A model generated the notes under the pieces. It was not told the origin of the DNA. It searched no databases and saw only the letters and a list, made by a program, of their open reading frames with translations. DNA of 8,043 nucleotides from an uncultured Amylibacter sp. Its GTDB lineage: Bacteria; Pseudomonadota; Alphaproteobacteria; Rhodobacterales; Rhodobacteraceae. The stretch covers positions 1 through 8,043 of the forward strand of contig CALDZS010000227.1 of assembly GCA_937944065.1 (NCBI GenBank). Reading direction: 5' to 3'. Shown in pieces: positions 1-6,529 of this stretch; the first letter of the stretch is position 1; every line of letters begins with the position of its first letter. The translations under genes were made by a program, and so were the position numbers.

Positions 1-1440
1 TTCCCGTTTGACAGTCACGCCGTGCGGGCCGTATCTGCGGTCTTGATCCCTGCTGCAATAGCCTTGCTGGATCACGCGGACGAAGCTGAAGATTGGTTGC
101 ACTATTCAGTCGAGTTTCTGTCCACCGTTTATTCTCCGTGGGGCGATACTGACGGCGGATGGGCAGAAGGGCCGCATTACTGGATGACCGGTATGGCCTA
201 TCTGATTGACGCGGCTAACCTTTTGAAAAGCTATTCTGGCATCAATATTTACGAGCGCCCGTTTTTCCAGAAAACAGGGGACTTCCCTTTATACACCAAG
301 TCACCTGACACACGGCGCGCAACCTTTGGCGATGACAGCACAATGGGCGATCTGCCCGCAGTTAAAATTGGTTACAATTTGCGCCAGTTCGCGGGCGTGA
401 CCGGCAATGGTGCGTATCAGTGGTACTATGACGAGATTAAACGCACCAACCCTAACACTGAAATGGCGTTCTATAATTGGGGCTGGTGGGATTTCAATTT
501 CGATGAGCTGGTCTATCAGACCGACTTTCCAATTGTAGAGGCGGTTCCACCATCAGACGATGACGCGGTTCGGTGGTTCAAGGGTATCGGCTGGGTTGCG
601 ATCCAGCACCGGATGCAAGATCCCGACAACCACATTCAGTTCGTCATGAAATCATCACCTTTTGGATCGATCAGCCACAGTCACGGCGACCAAAATGCCA
701 TTTGCCTTGCGGGCTTTGGCGAAGATTTGGCCATTCAATCGGGCCACTACGTCGCTTTCAACAGCACAATGCATCAGAATTGGCGCAGACAAACACGGTC
801 AAAGAACGCGATTTTAATCAATGGTAAAGGCCAGTATGCGGGCAAAGATAAAACCATTGCCATGCAGTCCACGGGACAAATCAACACCGTAGAAGAACGC
901 GATGGATCTGTCTTTTTCCAAGGCGACGCGACCGAAGCTTACAAAACGCTTTCACCCGAAATCACGTCCGTTATGCGCGACGTTCACTTTGTGAACAACG
1001 AATATTTCGTGATCGTTGACAGTATCGACGCCGACGAAGCAGTCGAGATTGATTGGTTGTTACATGCGAACGCACCGATGGATTTGGGCGGGACGACATT
1101 CCGCTACACGGGCGAGCGCGCTGGTTTTTACGGCCAGTTCTTATGGTCCGAGGCGGGCAATCCAACGATAACCCAGACAACAGGGTTTCCAGATGTGGAC
1201 CCGTCTGAATTCGAAGGATTGGCGCAAAGTACGTGCCTAAAGGCGACGTTCCCCAAGGCCATCCGGCACCGTATCGCGACCTTGCTTGTGCCGTATCCAT
1301 TGGCCAAGCCGCGCCGCATCTTCAGCTTTCTTGATGACCAAGGCTATGATTGCGATCTGTATTTCACGGATTCCCAAGATCGCAGTTTTCGCGTGGTTGT
1401 TCCCAAAACATTCGACGTTGGCACGTCGCTAAAAACATAA
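1..1440 (+). CDS. PL15 exo-type oligoalginate lyase, heparinase II/III-like (5' truncated by window edge)
   Basis: This enzyme should cleave alginate oligosaccharides from one end by beta-elimination, releasing unsaturated monouronate that becomes DEH. The reading frame is open from base 1 (479 codons to TAA at 1438), so the true start lies upstream. The GTG at 22 is internal, because conserved family residues precede it. From memory, the protein closely resembles Agrobacterium Atu3025. His6 (16-18, in FDSHAVR), Tyr60 (178-180, in WAEGPHYW) and His226 (676-678, in SHSHGDQNA) have exactly the spacing of Atu3025 His311, Tyr365 and His531, a constant offset of 305. The first two are the proposed catalytic pair. 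That offset implies about 784 residues in full, close to Atu3025 (about 776). An alpha-barrel part comes first, and the heparinase II/III beta domain begins around residue 190. Any signal peptide would be outside the window. The SDR gene follows after 20 nt, probably in one operon. The family call is firm; strict alginate specificity is inferred. Confidence 0.9.
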   Translation, partial: FPFDSHAVRAVSAVLIPAAIALLDHADEAEDWLHYSVEFLSTVYSPWGDTDGGWAEGPHYWMTGMAYLIDAANLLKSYSGINIYERPFFQKTGDFPLYTKSPDTRRATFGDDSTMGDLPAVKIGYNLRQFAGVTGNGAYQWYYDEIKRTNPNTEMAFYNWGWWDFNFDELVYQTDFPIVEAVPPSDDDAVRWFKGIGWVAIQHRMQDPDNHIQFVMKSSPFGSISHSHGDQNAICLAGFGEDLAIQSGHYVAFNSTMHQNWRRQTRSKNAILINGKGQYAGKDKTIAMQSTGQINTVEERDGSVFFQGDATEAYKTLSPEITSVMRDVHFVNNEYFVIVDSIDADEAVEIDWLLHANAPMDLGGTTFRYTGERAGFYGQFLWSEAGNPTITQTTGFPDVDPSEFEGLAQSTCLKATFPKAIRHRIATLLVPYPLAKPRRIFSFLDDQGYDCDLYFTDSQDRSFRVVVPKTFDVGTSLKT

Positions 1441-1448
1441 GATTCCAG

Positions 1449-1454
1449 AAAGGA
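1449..1454 (+). promoter_or_regulatory. Ribosome binding site fixing the SDR start
   Basis: AAAGGA lies 6 nt before the ATG at 1461. The frame stays open upstream to 1350, inside the lyase gene, but this site and the family-typical N-terminus MKLQGKTAIVTGG select 1461 as the start. Confidence 0.75.
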
Positions 1455-1460
1455 CTTACT

Positions 1461-2204
1461 ATGAAACTTCAAGGTAAAACAGCAATCGTCACAGGTGGCG
1501 GGCGCGATATCGGCAGCGCATGTGCAAAGACATTGGCACGCGAAGGTGCAAATGTTGCCATCAACTATTTCGCAAGCAGTGCTGGTGCAGACGAAACAGT
1601 GGCTGCAATCAAAGCCGCGGGTGGCAATGCATTTGCACAACAAGGTGACTTGACGAAACAAGCGGACGTGGACGCCCTAGTTGCAAAAACTGTTGCAGAG
1701 TTCGGTGGACTTGATGTGTTGGTAAACAACTCTGGCGGGCTGGTAGCACGCAAAACAATTGCAGAGATGTCGCTGGAACACTGGAACACGGTTATGGATT
1801 TAAACTTGACCAGTCTTTTCCTTATGACCAAAGCATGCACGGCAGAAATGACGTCCGGCACGATTGTGAACCTTGCCAGCCAAGCCGCCCGAGATGGCGG
1901 TGGACCAGGTTCAATTCCCTACGCAACATCGAAGGGTGCCGTTGTGACAATGACGCGCGGTTTGGCCAAAGAATTGGGTCCTAACATTCGCGTCAATGCG
2001 TTGTGCCCAGGCATGATCGACACCGATTTCCACAACATCCACACACCAGATGCAGCCCGCAAAGGGTTTGAAGCCGCCGCACCTGTAAAGCGTCAAGGCG
2101 TTCCACAAGATGTGGCAAACCTCGTGTTGTTCTTGGCTTGTGACGATAGTGCCTTTTTGACTGGGACCAATATCGACATTAACGGAGGGATGTTGTTTAG
2201 TTAA
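1461..2204 (+). CDS. SDR-family oxidoreductase, probable NAD(P)H-dependent DEH reductase giving KDG
   Basis: This 247-residue classical short-chain dehydrogenase has one Rossmann domain. The cofactor loop TGGGRDIG (11-18) carries Asp16 where the usual TGxxxGxG has its second glycine. Asp63 (GDL) is the adenine-site Asp, and NNSGG (89-93) replaces the usual NNAG. The catalytic tetrad is Asn115, Ser140, Tyr154 and Lys158 (YATSK), and the protein ends in a normal SDR tail (DINGGM). The sequence alone does not give the substrate. The role is inferred from position: it sits 20 nt behind a PL15 oligoalginate lyase, the same arrangement I recall for Agrobacterium Atu3025/Atu3026, and SDRs are the known reductases of 4-deoxy-L-erythro-5-hexoseulose uronate in alginate users. 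It would act in the cytoplasm and feed KdgK. Alternatives are a FabG-like or sugar dehydrogenase. SDR membership is certain; the DEH reductase call is moderate. Confidence 0.85.
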   Translation: MKLQGKTAIVTGGGRDIGSACAKTLAREGANVAINYFASSAGADETVAAIKAAGGNAFAQQGDLTKQADVDALVAKTVAEFGGLDVLVNNSGGLVARKTIAEMSLEHWNTVMDLNLTSLFLMTKACTAEMTSGTIVNLASQAARDGGGPGSIPYATSKGAVVTMTRGLAKELGPNIRVNALCPGMIDTDFHNIHTPDAARKGFEAAAPVKRQGVPQDVANLVLFLACDDSAFLTGTNIDINGGMLFS

Positions 2205-2219
2205 GGCAACCATCCAAAG

Positions 2220-2247
2220 CGGGGCAGGCGCGATGCTCGCCCCGTTT
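2220..2247 (+). terminator. Candidate rho-independent terminator after the lyase-SDR unit
   Basis: CGGGGC (2220-2225) pairs perfectly with GCCCCG (2239-2244) around a 13-nt interior that can form two or so further pairs. A short T run (TTT, 2245-2247) follows. The T run is short, so efficiency is uncertain. The hairpin ends only 4 nt before the first possible ATG of the ABC gene. Confidence 0.5.
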
Positions 2248-2251
2248 AACT

Positions 2252-4123
2252 ATGAAATGCGTGGCAATGATTTTTGAACGCTTAACAAGATTCTTTTTAA
2301 ACCTTTGTGACCCCTATTCTCCGCCGACAGGGACAGACGCGCCTGCAAACACCGTTTGGCCCTATATACGAGCAAGCCTCCGACCGATCCGCACCATCCT
2401 GATCCTCAGTATCATCTCGACGCTTATTGCCGCAAGTATAGAGGTTTGGTTGATTAGCTATGCTGGACAAATAATTGATAAACTGGCCGAAACGCCAAGA
2501 ACGGATATTTGGCGAGTGCATGGGCGCGACCTGCTAACAGCGGCAATCATCATTTTGATTTTTCGACCCATATCGCAATTCGTTCGCAACGCGATGGATG
2601 TCATTGCAGTCCAATGCAATGTCGCAAATCTGTTTCGGTGGCGTGCGCATGACCACCTGTCAAAACAATCGGTTGGTTGGTTTCAGAATGACCTTTCTGG
2701 GCGTACATCAAAGCGGTTGGTAGATCACGGAAACTATACCGCGAACATCATATCGGATGTGTTGAACGCAGTTGCCTTTGGAATTGTTTACATGGTCGGC
2801 GTCGTCTCGTTGATGGCCAGTTCTGATATTCGGTTGGCAATTCCGATCTTTATATGGATGGCATTGTATATCGGAATTATGGCGATGATCGTGCCGCGGA
2901 TGGTTCGCGCGCAAGAAAAATTCCAAAGTGCAAAGTCAGCAATGATCGGAACTGTGGTCGACAGCTTTTCCAATTTTGACACGATGAAATTGTTTGCGGG
3001 ACGGCGAGAAATATCAAACGACTTTAAAAATGGACTAGAGGATACACGCCAAGCACTGTTCAAAACACGGCAGATTTCGGTGTCTATGAGTACGATTGTG
3101 ATCGCGCTTGAAGGGGTCATCATGGTCGGCTTTATCGGCTATGGCATTCTGTTATGGTCGCAAGGTGTTGCTACAATTGGTTTGGTCGGCGCTGCGATTG
3201 CGTTGACCTTTCGCATCACCACAATGGCCGACTGGATTTTGGATGCTGTTTGGTCGATTTTTCTGAACGTTGGCAGTATGCGTGAGGCGCTGAAAACGTT
3301 GGCTCAACCTATTGCTATTCCCAATGATCCAACTGCTCCTGACCTGAAGATCGCGAAAGGTGCGATGCAGCTGTCCAACATTCGACACCATTACGGAACT
3401 GGCCAAGGTGGTTTAGATAATTTGTCGATGACGATAGCTGGTGGCGAAAAAATCGGTATAGTCGGACGCTCGGGCGCGGGTAAATCGACGCTGGTCAATC
3501 TTATTTTGCGGTTTTTTGAGGCAGAGGCAGGAGAGATTTTGATCGACCAGCAGTCGATCCGCGATGTGAATCAAGACAGTCTGCGTGCGGCAATCGGTAT
3601 GGTCAGCCAACAAGCGTCATTGTTGAACCGATCTGTCAAAGACAATATCTCACTTGGCCATAATGATGTGACCTTGGACCAAATAAAGGCCGCTACAAAA
3701 CAGGCTAAGGCAGATGTTTTTATTGAAGATTTGAAAGATCATGAAGGGCGTGTTGGATATGACGCGCATGTTGGTGAACGCGGGGTCAAATTGTCTGGGG
3801 GACAGCGTCAACGCATCGCTTTGGCACGGGTCATTCTTAAAGACGCGCCCATTCTTATTTTGGACGAAGCAACCAGCGCGCTCGACAGCGAGGTCGAAGC
3901 CGAGATTCAAACGGCCTTACGCGATGTTATGGGCAACAAAACTGTTATCGCGATTGCACATCGCTTGTCTACAATTGCACAAATGGACCGCATTATCGTG
4001 CTTGAGGCAGGGCGCATTGCCGAAAGCGGGACGCATGCGGAGCTGTTGTTTGCAAACGGCCTGTACGCGTCTTTCTGGAGCCGACAATCGGGTGGATTTT
4101 TAGGTACCGAGGATGATACGTAG
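2252..4123 (+). CDS. ABC exporter half-transporter (membrane domain fused to ATPase)
   Basis: This 623-residue fused transporter resembles MsbA-type lipid/drug exporters and should work as a homodimer or heterodimer in the inner membrane. Hydrophobic segments occur near residues 48-70, 93-112, 170-187, 191-215 and 273-330, fitting a six-helix exporter domain. The ATPase half is complete: Walker A GRSGAGKST (405-413, Lys411), Q-loop Gln453, signature LSGGQ (514-518), Walker B ILILDE (534-539) with catalytic Glu539, and H-loop His570. The motifs look intact, so the protein should be active. Neither the ATG at 2252 nor the in-frame ATG at 2267 (residue 6, MIFERL) has a clear Shine-Dalgarno sequence, and 2267 is equally plausible. 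No binding protein or separate permease accompanies it and the architecture is that of an exporter, so uronate import is unlikely. The substrate cannot be told. It runs head-on into the acetyltransferase gene with 4 nt between stops. Confidence 0.9.
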   Translation: MKCVAMIFERLTRFFLNLCDPYSPPTGTDAPANTVWPYIRASLRPIRTILILSIISTLIAASIEVWLISYAGQIIDKLAETPRTDIWRVHGRDLLTAAIIILIFRPISQFVRNAMDVIAVQCNVANLFRWRAHDHLSKQSVGWFQNDLSGRTSKRLVDHGNYTANIISDVLNAVAFGIVYMVGVVSLMASSDIRLAIPIFIWMALYIGIMAMIVPRMVRAQEKFQSAKSAMIGTVVDSFSNFDTMKLFAGRREISNDFKNGLEDTRQALFKTRQISVSMSTIVIALEGVIMVGFIGYGILLWSQGVATIGLVGAAIALTFRITTMADWILDAVWSIFLNVGSMREALKTLAQPIAIPNDPTAPDLKIAKGAMQLSNIRHHYGTGQGGLDNLSMTIAGGEKIGIVGRSGAGKSTLVNLILRFFEAEAGEILIDQQSIRDVNQDSLRAAIGMVSQQASLLNRSVKDNISLGHNDVTLDQIKAATKQAKADVFIEDLKDHEGRVGYDAHVGERGVKLSGGQRQRIALARVILKDAPILILDEATSALDSEVEAEIQTALRDVMGNKTVIAIAHRLSTIAQMDRIIVLEAGRIAESGTHAELLFANGLYASFWSRQSGGFLGTEDDT

Positions 4124-4127
4124 AAGG

Positions 4128-4580
4128 TTAACTTGATCCGATTGCATGCCACTCCATCCGAATATCAGGACACTTTTCTTCATTGTTACTGCCGTCTGTT
4201 TCTTCGATGGGTTCAAACCCATGATGGATATAAAACGCCTGCGCACGTGTGTTCTTTTTAAACACCCACAACTGTCGATACGAAACATCGTGCAGACCGC
4301 GGGCTAGTAATTTACTGCCAATGCCCGAACGCCACGCCTTTGGTGCAAGATACAAGTGGTCAATCCAATCTTGGCTATACCCTATAAATCCATCGATCTG
4401 ACCATCAGTTTCGTGAACCAGCACAGTATGATTTGGCAGCACGCGTCGCGTGAAGAATGCCATATCGTCGGCAATCGTATGAAGTTGAGGCAACCAAGGC
4501 ATTCCGACTGATCGAGCCTCGTTAAAAACCTCTACCAATTTGGGCACATCATCGTAGGTTGCTTCGCGAATATGCGTCAT
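4128..4580 (-). CDS. GNAT-family N-acetyltransferase, substrate unknown
   Basis: This 150-residue protein has a single GNAT fold and would transfer an acetyl group from acetyl-CoA to an unidentified amine. The N-terminus MTHIREATYDD is the typical first strand (IR-A-D). Motif A is seen at LYLAPKAWRSGIGSKLL (76-92), where RSGIGS (84-89) is the pyrophosphate-binding loop. Motif B is around 104-123 (LWVFKKN...AFYIHHGFE), with Asn110 and Tyr117 at the usual positions. It is the last gene of the minus-strand operon: its ATG lies 3 nt after the kduD stop and lacks a strong Shine-Dalgarno sequence, suggesting translational coupling to kduD. Nothing in uronate catabolism obviously needs it, so it may be a passenger or may acetylate a small molecule or protein. 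The fold is well supported; the function is unknown. Confidence 0.85.
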   Translation of the reverse strand: MTHIREATYDDVPKLVEVFNEARSVGMPWLPQLHTIADDMAFFTRRVLPNHTVLVHETDGQIDGFIGYSQDWIDHLYLAPKAWRSGIGSKLLARGLHDVSYRQLWVFKKNTRAQAFYIHHGFEPIEETDGSNNEEKCPDIRMEWHAIGSS

Positions 4581-4583
4581 ACT

Positions 4584-5309
4584 TTATCGCGCCAACCAAC
4601 CGCCATCGACATTCAAAATCGCGCCATGAATGTATTTCGACGCAGGCGCTGCCAGAAACACGGCGGTTTGCGCGATGTCCTCGGCTTGCCCCCAACGCCC
4701 CGCGGGTATGCGTTCCAATATGGCCTTGTTGCGTTCAGGGTCTGCGCGCAACGCCTTTGTATTGTTGGTTTCGATATAGCCGGGCGCAATGGCATTCACA
4801 TTCAGACCTTGCCCCGCCCATTCGTTTGCCATGCTTTTAGTCAACCCGGCCACACCATGTTTGGATGCTGTATAGGACGGAACTCGAATGCCGCCTTGAA
4901 ACGACAGAAGCGACGCGATGTTGACGATCTTACCTGCGCCCCTTGGCAGGGCCGCTTTTGCAAATGCTTGGCAGGTGAAAAACACTGATTTCAAATTCAC
5001 GTCGATCACATCATCCCAATCGGACTCAGTAAAATCAACCGTATCGTCGCGCCGAATGATCCCCGCATTGTTGATCAATATGTCAATCTGGCGAGACGCA
5101 AACACATCACCTGCGGCCATCGGGTCTGCGAAATCAAGAGCCAGTTCTTCGCCGCTGTCCAGCATCGCGACGGTTTTTGCAGACGAAGACCGACCAGCGC
5201 AAATTACGTGCGCACCAGCCCGCCCCAATGCAACTGCAATGGCCTGCCCAATTCCGGTATTGGCACCAGTTACAAGTGCGGATTGCCCTGCCAACGAGAA
5301 CGGATTCAT
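4584..5309 (-). CDS. kduD: 2-dehydro-3-deoxy-D-gluconate 5-dehydrogenase (KduD)
   Basis: KduD reduces 2,5-diketo-3-deoxygluconate (DKII, the KduI product) to KDG with NAD(P)H in the cytoplasm. The 241-residue protein is a full-length classical SDR. It has TGANTGIG (14-21), NNAGIIRR (80-87) and the catalytic set Asn105, Ser133, Tyr146 and Lys150. Long stretches are near-diagnostic for KduD: SLLSFQGGIRVPSYTASKHG, the APGYIETNNT segment, and RIPAGRWG. The start overlaps the kduI stop as ATGA (5306-5309), so the two are almost certainly co-translated, matching their consecutive steps. The GNAT gene follows 3 nt downstream. It is clearly distinct from the SDR at 1461-2204, which has a different loop (GRDIG, NNSGG) and lacks these signatures. 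Confidence 0.95.
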   Translation of the reverse strand: MNPFSLAGQSALVTGANTGIGQAIAVALGRAGAHVICAGRSSSAKTVAMLDSGEELALDFADPMAAGDVFASRQIDILINNAGIIRRDDTVDFTESDWDDVIDVNLKSVFFTCQAFAKAALPRGAGKIVNIASLLSFQGGIRVPSYTASKHGVAGLTKSMANEWAGQGLNVNAIAPGYIETNNTKALRADPERNKAILERIPAGRWGQAEDIAQTAVFLAAPASKYIHGAILNVDGGWLAR

Positions 5310-6130
5310 CGCAGATCACCCATCGCGACCATGTCCATGTCTGTGTAATCAACATTGTCGCCGGCCATTGCCCAACAAAACGTATAACTGCCCGTGCCAA
5401 CACCACAATGGATTGACCAAGGTGGCGAAATCACGGCTTCTTCGTCCTGCATCACAATGTGACGCGTTTCATTAGGTTCACCCATAAAATGAAACACGCG
5501 ATTTTCATCGTCCAGATCGAAATACAAATACGCTTCCATACGGCGATCGTGTACGTGCGCGGGCATGGTGTTCCACACGGACCCTTCATGGAGCATGGTA
5601 TATCCCATGACCAATTGGCAGCTTTCCATCACCTCTGGGTGCACGAACATATATATCGTCCGCTTGTTGGCTGTTTCCGCGGCCCCAAGTTTTAGGCTGG
5701 CCGCATCAGCCAGTGTAACCAATCGGTTTTTCAGACTGCGGTGGGCAGGGGGGGAAACGATGTAAAACCGTCCTTTACCTGAAAAGGTCACTGTACCTGC
5801 GCCCATACCAAGATACAGTATGTCACCGTGTCCAACCGTGTAAGTGTCATCTCCACAGCTGACATCTGCTGGATCGCCAAGATTCAAAACACCCATTTCA
5901 CGACGATCCAATATCGACGGTGTGCCTGTTTCTTTCACTGCGTCCAATGTCAGGAATTTCCCGTTTGGTACAGCGCCACCAACAATCATCCGATCATAAT
6001 GCGTGTATGTTAGATTGATTTGCCCATCTTGGAACAGTCCACCGACGTGAAAGTTGTCACGTAATTCGGATGTGTCCATCGCCTTGGTCGCGGCTGGATC
6101 TACTGCGTAAAGCGTTTTAACATTTAGCAT
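5306..6130 (-). CDS. kduI: 5-dehydro-4-deoxy-D-glucuronate isomerase (KduI)
   Basis: KduI converts 5-keto-4-deoxyuronate (DKI) into 2,5-diketo-3-deoxygluconate by aldose-ketose isomerisation. The protein has 274 residues, against about 276-278 for known family members. It is a zinc bicupin: ligands His192, His194 and Glu199 appear in PAHVHDRRMEAY, and His241 in PPWSIHCGVGT. Other family blocks are LRDNFHVGGLF (23-33), YDRMIVGGAVP (45-55), an LDRREMGVLNLG-type stretch (74-85) and FYIVSPPAHRS (122-132). The start has a good ribosome site, AAGGA (6140-6136 on the minus strand), which partly lies in the kdgF stop codon. The gene sits between kdgF (8-nt gap) and kduD (4-nt overlap), in pathway order. 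Confidence 0.96.
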   Translation of the reverse strand: MLNVKTLYAVDPAATKAMDTSELRDNFHVGGLFQDGQINLTYTHYDRMIVGGAVPNGKFLTLDAVKETGTPSILDRREMGVLNLGDPADVSCGDDTYTVGHGDILYLGMGAGTVTFSGKGRFYIVSPPAHRSLKNRLVTLADAASLKLGAAETANKRTIYMFVHPEVMESCQLVMGYTMLHEGSVWNTMPAHVHDRRMEAYLYFDLDDENRVFHFMGEPNETRHIVMQDEEAVISPPWSIHCGVGTGSYTFCWAMAGDNVDYTDMDMVAMGDLR

Positions 6131-6138
6131 TTTGATCC

Positions 6139-6450
6139 TTATAAAAAGTCATCTCGTCGGGGGGTGAAGCTGTCGATTAGTGTTCCTGGCTCTAGACACA
6201 CACAGCCATGCACAGCATTTGATGGAATGACGAAACTGTCACCTGGTCCGACCTCGGTCACGTCATCTGCGATGGTAAATTCAAACCGTCCACTTTTGAC
6301 AAAAGTCGATTGCACATGAGGGTGATTGTGCAGGGCGCCTTGTGCGCCTTTTTCCTCAAACGAAAACGCTACAACCATCAAATCAGGATGATCAGCAAGA
6401 ACTTGTCGGGTTACGTTTTCATCGGCTTTAACGATTGGGTAAGTTTGCAT
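6139..6450 (-). CDS. kdgF: KdgF-type cupin: linearises unsaturated monouronates
   Basis: KdgF proteins speed the ring opening of 4,5-unsaturated uronates, released by pectate or alginate lyases and unsaturated glycosidases, to the linear keto forms used by KduI or DEH reductase. The 103-residue product is a single small cupin of the usual size. Cupin motif 1 has His41, His43 and Gln47 (LHNHPHVQ) and motif 2 has His81 (IPSNAVHG), together the expected metal set. The C-terminal block with Asp93 and SFTPRRDDFL is typical of KdgF. I chose the ATG at 6448-6450 because AGGAGA stands 6 nt before it. An in-frame ATG at 6478-6480 would add ten residues (MDANADRRHK) with no ribosome site. It is the first gene of the kdgF-kduI-kduD-GNAT operon and lies next to the divergent control region. 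Confidence 0.93.
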   Translation of the reverse strand: MQTYPIVKADENVTRQVLADHPDLMVVAFSFEEKGAQGALHNHPHVQSTFVKSGRFEFTIADDVTEVGPGDSFVIPSNAVHGCVCLEPGTLIDSFTPRRDDFL

Positions 6451-6456
6451 CTTGTG

Positions 6457-6462
6457 TCTCCT
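6457..6462 (-). promoter_or_regulatory. Strong ribosome binding site of kdgF
   Basis: Read on the minus strand, AGGAGA precedes the ATG at 6450 with a 6-nt spacer. It decides the kdgF start against the upstream in-frame ATG at 6480. Confidence 0.8.
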
Positions 6463-6499
6463 GTCAGCGTTGGCGTCCATTAAACACGTGCGCCAAGCC

Positions 6500-6529
6500 T
6501 TGTAATTCTATCCTCTAAACTGGTATGGT
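6500..6529 (+). promoter_or_regulatory. Weak candidate promoter for kdgK-uxuA
   Basis: TTGTAA (6500-6505, 4/6 match to TTGACA) is separated by 18 nt from TATGGT (6524-6529, 4/6 match to TATAAT). This would start transcription about 30 nt before the kdgK ATG. The -10 lies inside the palindrome at 6515-6544, so a bound repressor would block it. Confidence 0.3.

Noticed and set aside
1350..1460. Upstream extension of the SDR frame overlapping the lyase 3' end
   Set aside because: The extra residues do not resemble an SDR N-terminus, while the ATG at 1461 has a good ribosome site and a family-typical beginning.
3741..4103. 120-codon + strand open frame inside the ABC gene
   Set aside because: It overlaps the ATPase domain, whose motifs are intact in the other frame, and its own translation has no recognisable motif.
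2252..4123. ABC gene as the uronate or alginate importer of the locus
   Set aside because: It is a fused membrane-ATPase exporter type without a periplasmic binding protein or separate permeases, so import is not supported.
4572..4988. 138-codon + strand open frame opposite kduD
   Set aside because: It is antisense to a clear kduD with full catalytic residues, and the translation is low-complexity Arg/Cys-rich with no family features.
4918..5475. 185-codon + strand open frame opposite kduD and kduI
   Set aside because: It spans the overlap of two well-supported minus-strand genes. Its sequence looks like a shadow translation.
6334..6353. GGCGC-CTTGT-GCGCC followed by five T on the + strand, a textbook terminator shape
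   Set aside because: It lies inside the kdgF coding sequence on the opposite strand (encoding KGAQG and neighbours). No + strand gene ends there, so it is probably a coding coincidence, although it could stop antisense transcripts.
6451..6480. Ten-residue longer KdgF from the ATG at 6480
   Set aside because: No Shine-Dalgarno sequence precedes it, whereas AGGAGA is ideally placed for the ATG at 6450, and family members begin near that point.
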